A DNA stretch of 64,000 bases from an uncultured Clostridia bacterium (GTDB taxonomy: Bacteria > Bacillota > Clostridia > Oscillospirales > Acutalibacteraceae): assembly GCA_947627135.1 (NCBI GenBank), contig CANQUV010000005.1, positions 1-64,000 of the forward strand. Reading direction: 5' to 3'. Shown piece after piece: positions 49,111 to 56,812 of the stretch; within the stretch, counting starts at the first letter, position 1, and each line of letters starts with the position of its first letter. Below the pieces are notes generated by a model. That model saw only the letters and a list, made by a program, of their open reading frames with translations. It did not search any database and was not told the DNA's origin. Made by a program: the position numbers and the translations under genes.

Positions 49111-49416
49111 TTAGCTGTCTTTTAGTTTGCCTTTAAATTGTTCCACTAAGGCGTCGCTTAGCTCCTGCGACGGGACGCTTGCACAAGTCTGCGTATCGTC
49201 GTACTTTGGATAATGATAGCGCCAGTTATCATAATCTTCTCTTCTGATCTCGCCCGCCCTGAGCTTGTCCACCTGCTCTTTCCAAGCAGAGAGCATTTTC
49301 ATCAGTTCGGCTGCGTCCTTGCCTTTGTCGGCGCTGACTTTTAAGCAGACGCTGCGGTAATCTCCACCCTTAAAGGCTTGACAGAACCTTGTAATGCGTG
49401 CTAATTCATCGTACAC
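49111..49416 (-). CDS. Hypothetical protein, probably a 5'-truncated gene
   Basis: Not recognised. A highly charged protein of up to 101 residues with a KLRAGEIRREDYDNWRYHYP segment. It is clearly GC-richer than its surroundings (bases 49141-49200 contain 35 G/C of 60). The frame opens with GTG at 49416, but the only promoter (49419-49447) would place the transcript start inside the frame, and no Shine-Dalgarno is seen. It may therefore be a C-terminal fragment of a longer mobile-element gene. It lies 22 bases before the 48561-49088 gene on the same strand. Confidence 0.5.
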   Translation of the reverse strand: MYDELARITRFCQAFKGGDYRSVCLKVSADKGKDAAELMKMLSAWKEQVDKLRAGEIRREDYDNWRYHYPKYDDTQTCASVPSQELSDALVEQFKGKLKDS

Positions 49417-49418
49417 GC

Positions 49419-49447
49419 ATTATAACATAAATAATTAGGATTGCCAA
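49419..49447 (-). promoter_or_regulatory. Promoter before the two island ORFs
   Basis: On the minus strand: TTGGCA (about 49442-49447), 17-base spacer, perfect TATAAT (49419-49424). The -10 element ends only 2 bases before the first possible start codon. Confidence 0.55.
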
Positions 49448-49724
49448 GAAGATTCCAAACGAAAAGGATTAATATTTTTTTGAAAACCACTTAACAAAAT
49501 CAAAAATGCTTTATTACATATTTATAGGTTGTAGCAGTACAATAGCAATAAATAATTAAATTATCCATGCTTTAACAATAATAAAGATACGTAGATAAAA
49601 TTATCAAAATCCCATAAACAGACTTGATTAGAATTAATTTTAGAGAAAATGGGAGTAAGTTAAGTGAAATTTATAAATAAAATTATCTGTAACGTACGGC
49701 AGGGAATACCCTGCCGTTATATTT
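49425..49724. other. AT-rich gap, no gene seen
   Basis: Beyond the promoter -35 region I see no coding frame or repeat. A GC hairpin near its right end (49696-49704 with 49709-49717, loop AATA) followed by TATATTTTT lies just 3' of the convergent LysR gene and may act as a terminator. Confidence 0.6.
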
Positions 49725-50585
49725 TTAACGGTACTTTAAATATTTAAGAAACTTTTTTACTGCAAGAGAAGCATTTTTTTTACTTTTCAAAGCAAGACCT
49801 ATATTACGGTATGCAGGAACATTAAGTTCTTTTGCTATTATTTTATATGGTATTCTTTTTAAAATTAATTGCGGTAAAATACTTATACCCAAACCGTTTT
49901 CGACCATGGACATAATAGCATAATCATCCCATGTTGTAAAATGGACTTTTGGCGTCAAATTATTTCTCTCAAATATTTCCGATATTTCTGCTTTTGCACC
50001 CTTCTCAAGCAGCATAAACGGTTCGTTGCAAAGAGATTTAACGGGAAATTTTTCACAATCAGCCAACTGATGATTTTCAGGAATAATAGCCATTAATTTG
50101 TCCTGTTCTAAAAAGACTGTTTCAAGTTCAGGGTGAGTTGGCAGTCGAAGAAAACCGCAGTCAACTCTACCTTCTAAAATCCAATCCTCTATTTCCGTAT
50201 AATCTCCTAACAGCAATTCATAATCTATATTGGGATAGTCTTTCTGGAACTCTTTAATAATGTTTGGTATCCAATGCGTTGCAACGCTTGAAAAAGTACC
50301 TATTCTTATTAACCCCGACTGCAAACCGTTCAATTCATCAACTTGCATTTGTAGGTTTTCATATTCTGTAACAATATTTTTTGCGTAAGGAAGCAATTTT
50401 ACACCATCGGAAGTCAATTTTACTCCGCTTTTATTTCTTTCAAGCAAAGTTACTTTCCATTCTTTTTCTAAATCTTTTATCATACGGCTTATACCCGATT
50501 GAGAATAATTCAGTATTTCGGCTGCTTTCGAAAAGCTGCCATACTCAACGGTTTTAACGAAAGATATATATTTTTGAATATTCAT
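49725..50585 (-). CDS. LysR family transcriptional regulator
   Basis: The 286-residue regulator has an N-terminal winged helix-turn-helix (residues about 1-60, with GSFSKAAEILNYSQSGISRMIKDLE) and a periplasmic-binding-like effector domain from about 90. It is divergent from the EamA transporter gene, the usual arrangement in which the regulator controls its neighbour. The shared 122-base intergenic space contains an inverted repeat TTATCATA...TATGATAA (50614-50621 and 50649-50656). The effector is unknown. Confidence 0.92.
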   Translation of the reverse strand: MNIQKYISFVKTVEYGSFSKAAEILNYSQSGISRMIKDLEKEWKVTLLERNKSGVKLTSDGVKLLPYAKNIVTEYENLQMQVDELNGLQSGLIRIGTFSSVATHWIPNIIKEFQKDYPNIDYELLLGDYTEIEDWILEGRVDCGFLRLPTHPELETVFLEQDKLMAIIPENHQLADCEKFPVKSLCNEPFMLLEKGAKAEISEIFERNNLTPKVHFTTWDDYAIMSMVENGLGISILPQLILKRIPYKIIAKELNVPAYRNIGLALKSKKNASLAVKKFLKYLKYR

Positions 50586-50613
50586 TTTTAACTCCGTTAT
50601 TTTATATCTGATT

Positions 50614-50656
50614 TTATCATAGTAAATATGAAAAACATTCGCTTTTGTTATGATAA
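50614..50656. promoter_or_regulatory. Possible LysR operator
   Basis: An inverted repeat of 8 bases (TTATCATA / TATGATAA) separated by 27 bases in the divergent LysR-EamA spacer, directly upstream of a TATAAT at 50665-50670. Confidence 0.4.
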
Positions 50657-50707
50657 TTTTATATTATAATAGAATTATTAAAAAATCAAGCAGGAGAATG
50701 CAATATA

Positions 50708-51648
50708 ATGATAACAGAAAATGAAAATCAAATTTTAACATTAAAAAAAGGAAGAATAGAAAAACGCTCATTTATAAAGTACATATTAGCGTTGTTGCTT
50801 TTTGGAACAAATGGTATTGTTGCAGAATTTATAACATTAAATAGCTATGAAATAGTTTTTTTGCGAACTATGATAGGAAGTATTTTACTAATTGTAATAT
50901 TCTTTTTATCAAAAGAAAAACTGACATTTTATAAATATAAGAAACAGTCAGTATTTATTTGTGTATCAGGAATTGCGATGGGAACAAGCTGGATGTTTCT
51001 GTATGAAGCCTACACACAAATTGGAGTTAGTATATCGTCTTTGGCTTATTATTGCGGACCTGTAATAGTAATGGTATTGTCGCCGTTTCTTTTCAAAGAA
51101 AAATTAACTTGGGTAAAGATAGTTGGATTTATATCGGTTTTTTAGGCATATTTTTTGTAAGCGGAACATCTATTCAATTAAGCGGAAATATGTGGGGAAT
51201 ATTTTGTGGTATTATGTCAGCTTTAATGTATGCATTTATGGTGATTTTTAATAAAAAGGCAAAAGATATTACAGGACTTGAAAATTCTATGCTGCAACTG
51301 TTTGTAAGCTTTCTTACAGCGGCAATATTTGTAGGAATAAAACAGGGGTATGTGATAAACATTAATTTTTCAAATATTATTCCAATATTTATACTTGGTT
51401 TGTTTAATACAGGCATAGGATGTTATTTATATTTTTCTTCTATCGGAAAATTGCCTGTACAGACAGTAGCCATTTGCGGTTATTTAGAACCACTGTCAGC
51501 AGTAATATTTTCGGTAATTTTCTTAAAGGAAACAATGCTGCCAATGCAGATAATTGGAGCTGTTTTAATTTTGGGCGGAGCAATTTTCAGCGAATTTCAT
51601 ATAAACAGATTTAATAATTTGAAGTTAAAAAATAAAAAAGAAATTTAA
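50708..51648 (+). pseudogene. EamA/DMT-family transporter, frameshifted
   Basis: A ten-helix drug/metabolite-type exporter gene broken into two frames. The first frame (50708-51145) encodes helices 1-5 and stops in ISVF. The second (open from 51052 to 51648) continues with GFLGIFFVSGTS and helices 6-10. Inserting one T in the T6 run at 51138-51143 restores a single ORF of about 313 residues. Both halves are otherwise intact, so this is a recent mutation, a slippage site or a sequencing error. It is divergent from a LysR regulator. Confidence 0.85.
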
Positions 51649-51712
51649 GTTGTATAATAAGTAATTAAGAAAAAATTATATTTAGGATATATAAAATATA
51701 TAAATATTTTTC

Positions 51713-51740
51713 TTGACAAAAAGAGTATAACTACTATAAT
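51713..51740 (+). promoter_or_regulatory. Consensus promoter before the broken glutathione peroxidase
   Basis: A perfect TTGACA (51713-51718), a 16-base spacer and a perfect TATAAT (51735-51740). Confidence 0.75.
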
Positions 51741-51765
51741 TAAATTAATATTTTGGGGTAATAAA

Positions 51766-52379
51766 ATAAGTATTTATGATTTTAAGGTAAAAGATGTAAA
51801 AGGAACAGAGGTTGATTTGTCTGAATATAAAGGCAAGGTGTTTTGATTGTCAATACGGCAACAGGATGCGGTTTTACTACCCAGTATGACGGTCTGCAGG
51901 ATTTGTATGAAAAGTATCAGTCACAAGTTTTTGGAATTCTTGATTTTCCCTGCAATCAGTTTGGCAATCAGGCTCCCGGAACTGAAGATGAAATAGTCAG
52001 CTTTTGTCAATCACGATATGGAGTTACATTTCGTCAGTTTGCAAAAATTGAAGTTAACGGAGAAAATGAATCTCCGCTTTATGTGTTGAAAAGCTATGGT
52101 GCATATTTGATTTTTACAATAATTTTAATAATTTCACATATAGATAATATGATTATCGTTTATTTTAAAAGTCAGCAAATATTAATTTCAGTAGATAATT
52201 ATAAGTTAAGCGGTTCGCAAGATATGTTTGGATCTGTTATGGCAAAAGCCGCAATTGCTATATATATGCTGATTTTTGCAGGGTTAACTGCCGTAGTGAT
52301 AATTGAATGTATAATTTCAATAATAATGCGTTCATTGAGGTATAAGAAAAATAAGAAAAATATTAAAGCAATTATATAA
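51766..52379 (+). pseudogene. Glutathione peroxidase family gene, broken and fused to an unrelated membrane segment
   Basis: The first part matches thiol peroxidases of the GPx family (YDFKVKDVKGTEVDLSEYKGK, given in part; then NTATGCGFTTQY and LDFPCNQFGNQAPGT with the catalytic Cys). It has three lesions. The expected start is ATA at 51766 after a GGGGTAATAAA site. A one-base deletion near 51840-51844 creates TGA. The GPx homology ends near base 52094, after which about 95 residues of an unrelated membrane protein with two hydrophobic helices follow. The C-terminal Trp-Asn part of the active site is missing. The open frame from 51843 to 52379 could be made from a TTG, but there is no good ribosome site. 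Confidence 0.8.
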
Positions 52380-52454
52380 ATTTTAACTGTCCTAACTTGT
52401 GTTGTCTATACAAATTAGGGCAGTTCATTTTAAAACTTCGTTAGGTTTATATCT

Positions 52455-53156
52455 TTAATTTTTTCTCTGTCTTTTCTTTATTCTCTGCCAGTTAAAAAAT
52501 CCGTAAAAATCGTTTATAAAAAACATAACAAAACATATAACCATGGAAATATACGATAAATTTTGTATAGAGGCAAGTATCCATAATATAATTAAAATAA
52601 TGTCATTTAAAGCATATCCTATACCGTAAAATGGACTTCTCATAAATGTCAGGTAAGATGCAAGAAAACTTGTTGTAATAGATAACGTACTGAAAAATAA
52701 ATTGGCTGTGTCAAGATATTTTAAAATTAAATAAAATACAAAAGTAACAACGGCAGTTAAAATAAGCATAAAAATTATTTGCTTTCTTGACATTTTATTA
52801 ACTTCAACTTCTGATGTTTTTTTATAAGGATGTTTTAGCCAAGATATAACGGAAAGTATTGCAATAGGAGAGGTCATACCAAGATATGTAATCATTTCTC
52901 CGTAATACTGAAAATAAAAAGATATAATCCCGTAAAAAACAGAAAAAACCACAGTAAGAATCTGACCTATTACATATCCTTTTGCTACAAAGATCAAAGC
53001 GGTTACCCCGATAAGTGAAGCGATAAGGGTAAGATAATCCTTTGAGTGTGAAAATATAAAAGAACAGCTAACAATAATAATTGAAGATAACCAAAGTGAT
53101 AATTCAAATTTTGATAAATTTTTAAATGAACTTATAAAGTAATTTTTAAACCGCAT
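52455..53156 (-). CDS. pnuC: PnuC-type nicotinamide (riboside) transporter
   Basis: Membrane transporter of about 233 residues with seven or so hydrophobic segments. The end INDFYGFFNWQRIKKRQRKN matches PnuC proteins, whose final helix is followed by a basic Trp-containing tail. Relatives carry nicotinamide riboside, thiamine or riboflavin; NAD precursor is favoured but unproven. The start ATG at 53154-53156 has AGGAG upstream; an open extension to 53198 falls in the leader hairpin and is rejected. A structured leader lies directly upstream. Confidence 0.88.
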   Translation of the reverse strand: MRFKNYFISSFKNLSKFELSLWLSSIIIVSCSFIFSHSKDYLTLIASLIGVTALIFVAKGYVIGQILTVVFSVFYGIISFYFQYYGEMITYLGMTSPIAILSVISWLKHPYKKTSEVEVNKMSRKQIIFMLILTAVVTFVFYLILKYLDTANLFFSTLSITTSFLASYLTFMRSPFYGIGYALNDIILIILWILASIQNLSYISMVICFVMFFINDFYGFFNWQRIKKRQRKN

Positions 53157-53159
53157 AAT

Positions 53160-53258
53160 ATCTCCTAAAAAATAAGCATTCGTAAAACATATCTTCAAAG
53201 ACCTAACGATATGTCAACGAATGCTTTTGCATTACTTCTACCCGGTGGCAGTTGTTTT
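53160..53258 (-). ncRNA. Structured attenuator/riboswitch candidate in the pnuC leader
   Basis: Read on the minus strand. A terminator-like hairpin has an outer stem GCATTCGT/ACGAATGC (53217-53224 with 53176-53183) and an inner stem ACATATC/GATATGT (53208-53214 with 53187-53193), followed by TTATTTTTT just before the Shine-Dalgarno. Upstream lies a conserved-looking CACCGGGTAGAAG block. A competing AATGC-AAAA-GCATT hairpin (53220-53233) would use the same GCATT arm, as an antiterminator would. The ligand is not known. Confidence 0.6.
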
Positions 53259-53262
53259 AACT

Positions 53263-53291
53263 ATTGTATTATATGTTATTAAAAAAATCAA
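53263..53291 (-). promoter_or_regulatory. Promoter of pnuC
   Basis: On the minus strand: TTGATT (53286-53291), 17-base spacer, TACAAT (53263-53268). Confidence 0.6.
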
Positions 53292-53316
53292 GATTTATAA
53301 ATATATCTTGATTTTT
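53283..53316. promoter_or_regulatory. 12-bp inverted repeat over the pnuC -35 region
   Basis: AAAAATCAAGAT (53283-53294) and ATCTTGATTTTT (53305-53316), exact arms with a 10-base spacer, between divergent pnuC and the methyltransferase gene. It may be an operator or a bidirectional hairpin. Confidence 0.45.
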
Positions 53317-53370
53317 AGAATGTAATTGATTATAATTTTAATATTTTATAAAAAATAGGAGAAGATCGTT

Positions 53371-54165
53371 ATGAATAATGTAGTTAAAAGTTATGAGAAT
53401 TACAAAGAAGAAGAACGGCTAACTACGAATAATGCAAGAAGAATAGAGTTTATAACAACAGCAAAAATTTTTGATGAGCTGTTTACCGAAAAGCTAAATA
53501 TTTTAGATTGTGCAGCGGGAACTGGAATATATTCATTTTATCTTGCAGATAAAGGACATTCTGTAACTGCAACCGACATAACTCCAAGACATATTGAAAT
53601 TATAAACAAAAGCTTAATGAATAAAACTTATAAAATGAACACAGCTGTATTAGATGCAACTAATATGAATGTTTTTGAAGATGAAACATTCGATGTAGTT
53701 CTTAATATGGGACCTTTTTATCATTTAATTGAAAAGGAATCAAGAGATAAATGTATATCTGAATCTATAAGAGTATTAAAAAAAGGCGGTATTTTGATAA
53801 TTTCGTATATTCCAAGATTTCTTGCTTTTCAGTATGTTGCAATGTCAAATTCAAAATATCTTAATAAAACACTGGCAAAGCAGTTAATAGAAACAGGTGT
53901 GTTAAGGCAAGAAGATGAAATGTGTTTTTGGACAGATACTTATTATTCAACCGAAAGTGAAATGGAAGAGTTGTTTAAGAATAAAAATTTAGAAATTATT
54001 GATCATTTTGCTCAAGACGGACTTACTCCGATGTTTTCAGAAAAGATAGATAATTGGAATGAAAAACAATTCAAGATTTGGTGTGATTATCATTACAGCG
54101 TATGCAGAGAGAAATCTATAATAGGTGCCAGTAATCACGTAATAATTGCAGGAAAGAAGAAGTAA
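53371..54165 (+). CDS. Class I SAM-dependent methyltransferase
   Basis: The 264-residue protein has a Rossmann methyltransferase fold: motif I LDCAAGTGIYSFYLADKG near residue 49, acidic post-I TATDITPRH, and FDVVLNMGPFYHLIEK near 110. The substrate is not evident. ATAGGAGAAG precedes the ATG. It is divergent from pnuC and not obviously linked to its neighbours. Confidence 0.88.
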   Translation: MNNVVKSYENYKEEERLTTNNARRIEFITTAKIFDELFTEKLNILDCAAGTGIYSFYLADKGHSVTATDITPRHIEIINKSLMNKTYKMNTAVLDATNMNVFEDETFDVVLNMGPFYHLIEKESRDKCISESIRVLKKGGILIISYIPRFLAFQYVAMSNSKYLNKTLAKQLIETGVLRQEDEMCFWTDTYYSTESEMEELFKNKNLEIIDHFAQDGLTPMFSEKIDNWNEKQFKIWCDYHYSVCREKSIIGASNHVIIAGKKK

Positions 54166-54252
54166 TTGCCTTTATTTTATTTACACATATAATATGTAAT
54201 GTTATAATATAACTGCTTTAAAATAAATTTTAACTTTATTGTGAGGGTAAAG

Positions 54253-54882
54253 ATGAAAAAAGGAATTATATTTGACCTTGACGGTACATTATGGGATACA
54301 ACTGAAAGGATAACCCCTGCGTGGAACACAGTATTAAAGCGTCATAATTTAAGGCAGATTACAGTTAAAGAAATGCAAAGCTATATGGGAAAAACACTTG
54401 ATGTGATCGGAAAATTAATGATACCCGATTTAGAATATGAAGAAAGAATGAAAATACTTAATGAATGTTGCCGTGAGGAACAGTCATATTTAAGAACTCA
54501 TGGCGGAGTTTTATATCCCGATTTAGAGATAACACTTAGAAAACTTAAAGAGAAATATAATCTTTATATTGTGAGCAACTGTCATACTCAATATATAAAG
54601 TCTTTTTTTGTAGCACATAAACTTGAGAATTATTTTTCCGATAATGAATGTAACGGCAGCACAGGCTTGTCAAAAGGTGAAAATATCAAGCTTATAATTG
54701 AAAGAAATAAACTTGATAAAGCAATTTATGTAGGCGATACACAGGGTGATTTAGATGCTTCGGATTTTGCAGGAGTACCGTTTGTTTTTGCTGAATATGG
54801 GTTTGGAAACATAAATCGAAAAATATATGAAATCAACAATATTTCAGAACTAGTAAGTCTTTCGAATAAAATTTTATTTTAA
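54253..54882 (+). CDS. HAD-superfamily hydrolase
   Basis: The 209-residue phosphatase-type protein starts with IIFDLDGTLWDT (nucleophile Asp). It has the motif II serine/threonine-type turn IVSNCHTQY, a motif III lysine (GLSKGENI) and motif IV YVGDTQGDLDASDFAG, with an alpha-helical cap between motifs I and II. The ATG at 54253 has GAGGGT upstream; the GTG at 54241 precedes that site. Substrate unknown. It is followed after 9 bases by a chorismate mutase gene. Confidence 0.9.
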   Translation: MKKGIIFDLDGTLWDTTERITPAWNTVLKRHNLRQITVKEMQSYMGKTLDVIGKLMIPDLEYEERMKILNECCREEQSYLRTHGGVLYPDLEITLRKLKEKYNLYIVSNCHTQYIKSFFVAHKLENYFSDNECNGSTGLSKGENIKLIIERNKLDKAIYVGDTQGDLDASDFAGVPFVFAEYGFGNINRKIYEINNISELVSLSNKILF

Positions 54883-54891
54883 GGTGATTTT

Positions 54892-55176
54892 ATGAAATGT
54901 AATAGTTTAGATGAAGTAAGAGAAAACATTGATAGAATTGATAATGAAATTATTAAGCTTATTGCAGAAAGAGGAAGTTATGTATCCCAAGCTTCTTCGT
55001 TTAAAAAAAGTGAAAAAGGAGTAAAAGCTCCAAATCGTGTAAAGGCAGTTATTTCCAAAGTTCGTTTAAAGGCAGAAGAATACGGAGCTAATCCGGATAT
55101 GGTAGAAAATTTATATCGTGAAATGATAACATATTTTATAAATATGGAGCTAGATGAATTTAATAGTAAAACATAA
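54892..55176 (+). CDS. Chorismate mutase type II (AroQ-like) family protein
   Basis: A small, all-helical 94-residue protein with the AroQ pattern: VRENIDRIDNEIIKLIAERGSY, then SFKKSEKG and a late NLYREMITYFINMEL helix. It would interconvert chorismate and prephenate, though isochorismate pyruvate-lyase-like relatives share the fold. AAGGTG precedes the ATG. It lies 9 bases after the HAD gene, so they are probably co-transcribed. A terminator follows. Confidence 0.85.
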   Translation: MKCNSLDEVRENIDRIDNEIIKLIAERGSYVSQASSFKKSEKGVKAPNRVKAVISKVRLKAEEYGANPDMVENLYREMITYFINMELDEFNSKT

Positions 55177-55192
55177 ATATAAAACAAAGCAA

Positions 55193-55218
55193 GGAACTGT
55201 TTATTAGCAGTTCTTTTT
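55193..55218 (+). terminator. Terminator after chorismate mutase gene
   Basis: GAACTG (55194-55199) and CAGTTC (55208-55213) form a short stem followed by TTTTT. Confidence 0.65.
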
Positions 55219-55279
55219 CTATTTAAATCTATTTTAATTCTTAAATAAATAAAAACTCACAAAAATACTGTATTCATCA

Positions 55280-55322
55280 GTTACAGTAGTGTAACTCTCG
55301 TTTACAAACACAATATATTGTG
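55280..55322. promoter_or_regulatory. Two palindromes upstream of pyrE
   Basis: GTTACA-GTAG-TGTAAC (55280-55295) and a perfect 14-base palindrome CACAATATATTGTG (55309-55322) lie in the pyrE leader region. They may be regulator sites; the second resembles an NrdR box. Confidence 0.4.
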
Positions 55323-55371
55323 ATATATTTAATATGTTTAATTATGTAAATTTTTAATTACGGAGGTTACA

Positions 55372-56046
55372 ATGGAAGCATATAAAAAGGAATTTATAGA
55401 GTTTATGGTTGACTGTCAGGTTTTAAAATTCGGCGATTTTGTAACAAAAAGCGGCAGACAAACACCTTTTTTCGTAAATACCGGTTTTTACAAAACAGGT
55501 GCTCAATTAAGACGCTTAGGACAGTACTATGCTGAAGCAATCAACGACAAATTCGGACTTGATTTTGATGTTCTTTTCGGACCTGCATATAAAGGGATTC
55601 CGTTATCGGTAGCGGCAACTATTGCAATCAGCGAAAAGTATAATACAGACATTCGTTATTGTTCAAACAGAAAAGAAATCAAAGACCACGGCGATAAGGG
55701 AATTCTTTTAGGAAGCCCGATCAACAACGGAGATAAAGTAGTTATTATAGAAGATGTAACAACAGCGGGAACTTCCATAGAAGAAACTCTTCCAATAATT
55801 AAAGCGCAGGGAGAAGTAGAACCAATAGGGCTAGTAGTATCAGTAGACCGAATGGAAAGAGGAAAGGGCGAGAAAAGTGCCTTAACTGAAATAGAAGAAA
55901 AATACGGACTTAAAACAACGGCGATAGTTACAATGGCAGAGGTAGTAGAACATCTTTATAATAAAGAATATAAGGGCAAGATAATAATAGACGATAAATT
56001 AAAGACTTCCATAGATGCGTATTATGAAAAATACGGTGTAAAATAA
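55372..56046 (+). CDS. pyrE: Orotate phosphoribosyltransferase
   Basis: Makes OMP from orotate and PRPP. The 224-residue enzyme has the PRPP loop VVIIEDVTTAGTSIEE near residue 123 and GPAYKGIPLSVA near residue 70, typical of the longer bacterial PyrE. CGGAGG precedes the ATG. It stands apart from pyrB in this window and lies 27 bases before radC. Confidence 0.95.
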   Translation: MEAYKKEFIEFMVDCQVLKFGDFVTKSGRQTPFFVNTGFYKTGAQLRRLGQYYAEAINDKFGLDFDVLFGPAYKGIPLSVAATIAISEKYNTDIRYCSNRKEIKDHGDKGILLGSPINNGDKVVIIEDVTTAGTSIEETLPIIKAQGEVEPIGLVVSVDRMERGKGEKSALTEIEEKYGLKTTAIVTMAEVVEHLYNKEYKGKIIIDDKLKTSIDAYYEKYGVK

Positions 56047-56073
56047 ATTTCTGTAAAGAAAAGAGGCTGTTTT

Positions 56074-56778
56074 ATGCCTGATAAAAACATACACAAAGGT
56101 CATAGACAAAGAATGAGGCATAAGTTTTTGCTAAGCGGTTTAGATGACTTTGAACAGCATCAGGCGTTGGAACTGCTTTTGTATTATGCAGTACCAAGAT
56201 GTGATACAAACCCTATGGCGCACAGACTGCTTGAGCATTTCGGTTCAATATCAGCTATTTTTGATGCACCTGTTGACGTATTAAAGGAAGCAGGCGTTTC
56301 AGAAACTATGGCAACTTTGCTTAAAATCATACCTGAATTTTCCAGACTTTATTTAGACGATAAGTATAATAATAAGAACAAAATTATAAATTTTGATAAT
56401 CTAATAGAATATTTTGTAAATAAGTTTGTAGGCAGAAATGAAGAAACGGTAATGCTATTACTGGCTGATGCAAAAGGCAAAGAGATATTCAGCGGAGTAA
56501 TAGCTAAAGGTTCATTGAATACTTCAGATGTACCTGTAAGAAAAGTAGTAGATTTATCTTTGCGATATAATGCAAAAACTGCAGTACTTGCACATAATCA
56601 TCCAAGCGGAGTAGCAATACCTTCATTAGCAGATATAAATACAACAAGAGATATATATGATGCCTTAAGTCATATTAATGTGCTTTTGGTCGATCATATT
56701 ATAATTGCAGACGGTGACGGAATTTCTATTGCACAAAGCCAGTTAGGAGAAGGTATATTTTATTCATGTGATGAATAA
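56074..56778 (+). CDS. radC: RadC/MPN-JAMM domain protein
   Basis: The 234-residue protein has an N-terminal helix-hairpin-helix part (about 1-85) and a C-terminal JAMM metalloprotease-like domain with AHNHPSGVAIPSLADINTT, carrying the His-x-His and Asp metal ligands. The family was first linked to DNA repair, but its role remains uncertain. The site before the ATG (GAGGCTG) is moderate. It follows pyrE closely. Confidence 0.93.
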   Translation: MPDKNIHKGHRQRMRHKFLLSGLDDFEQHQALELLLYYAVPRCDTNPMAHRLLEHFGSISAIFDAPVDVLKEAGVSETMATLLKIIPEFSRLYLDDKYNNKNKIINFDNLIEYFVNKFVGRNEETVMLLLADAKGKEIFSGVIAKGSLNTSDVPVRKVVDLSLRYNAKTAVLAHNHPSGVAIPSLADINTTRDIYDALSHINVLLVDHIIIADGDGISIAQSQLGEGIFYSCDE

Positions 56779-56812
56779 TTATTTTTATTTTAAGTTGGTT
56801 AAAGGGTAAAAT

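Noticed and set aside
49420..49724. Right attachment site matching the guaA 3' end
   Set aside because: No copy of the terminal guaA sequence was found to the right of the island.
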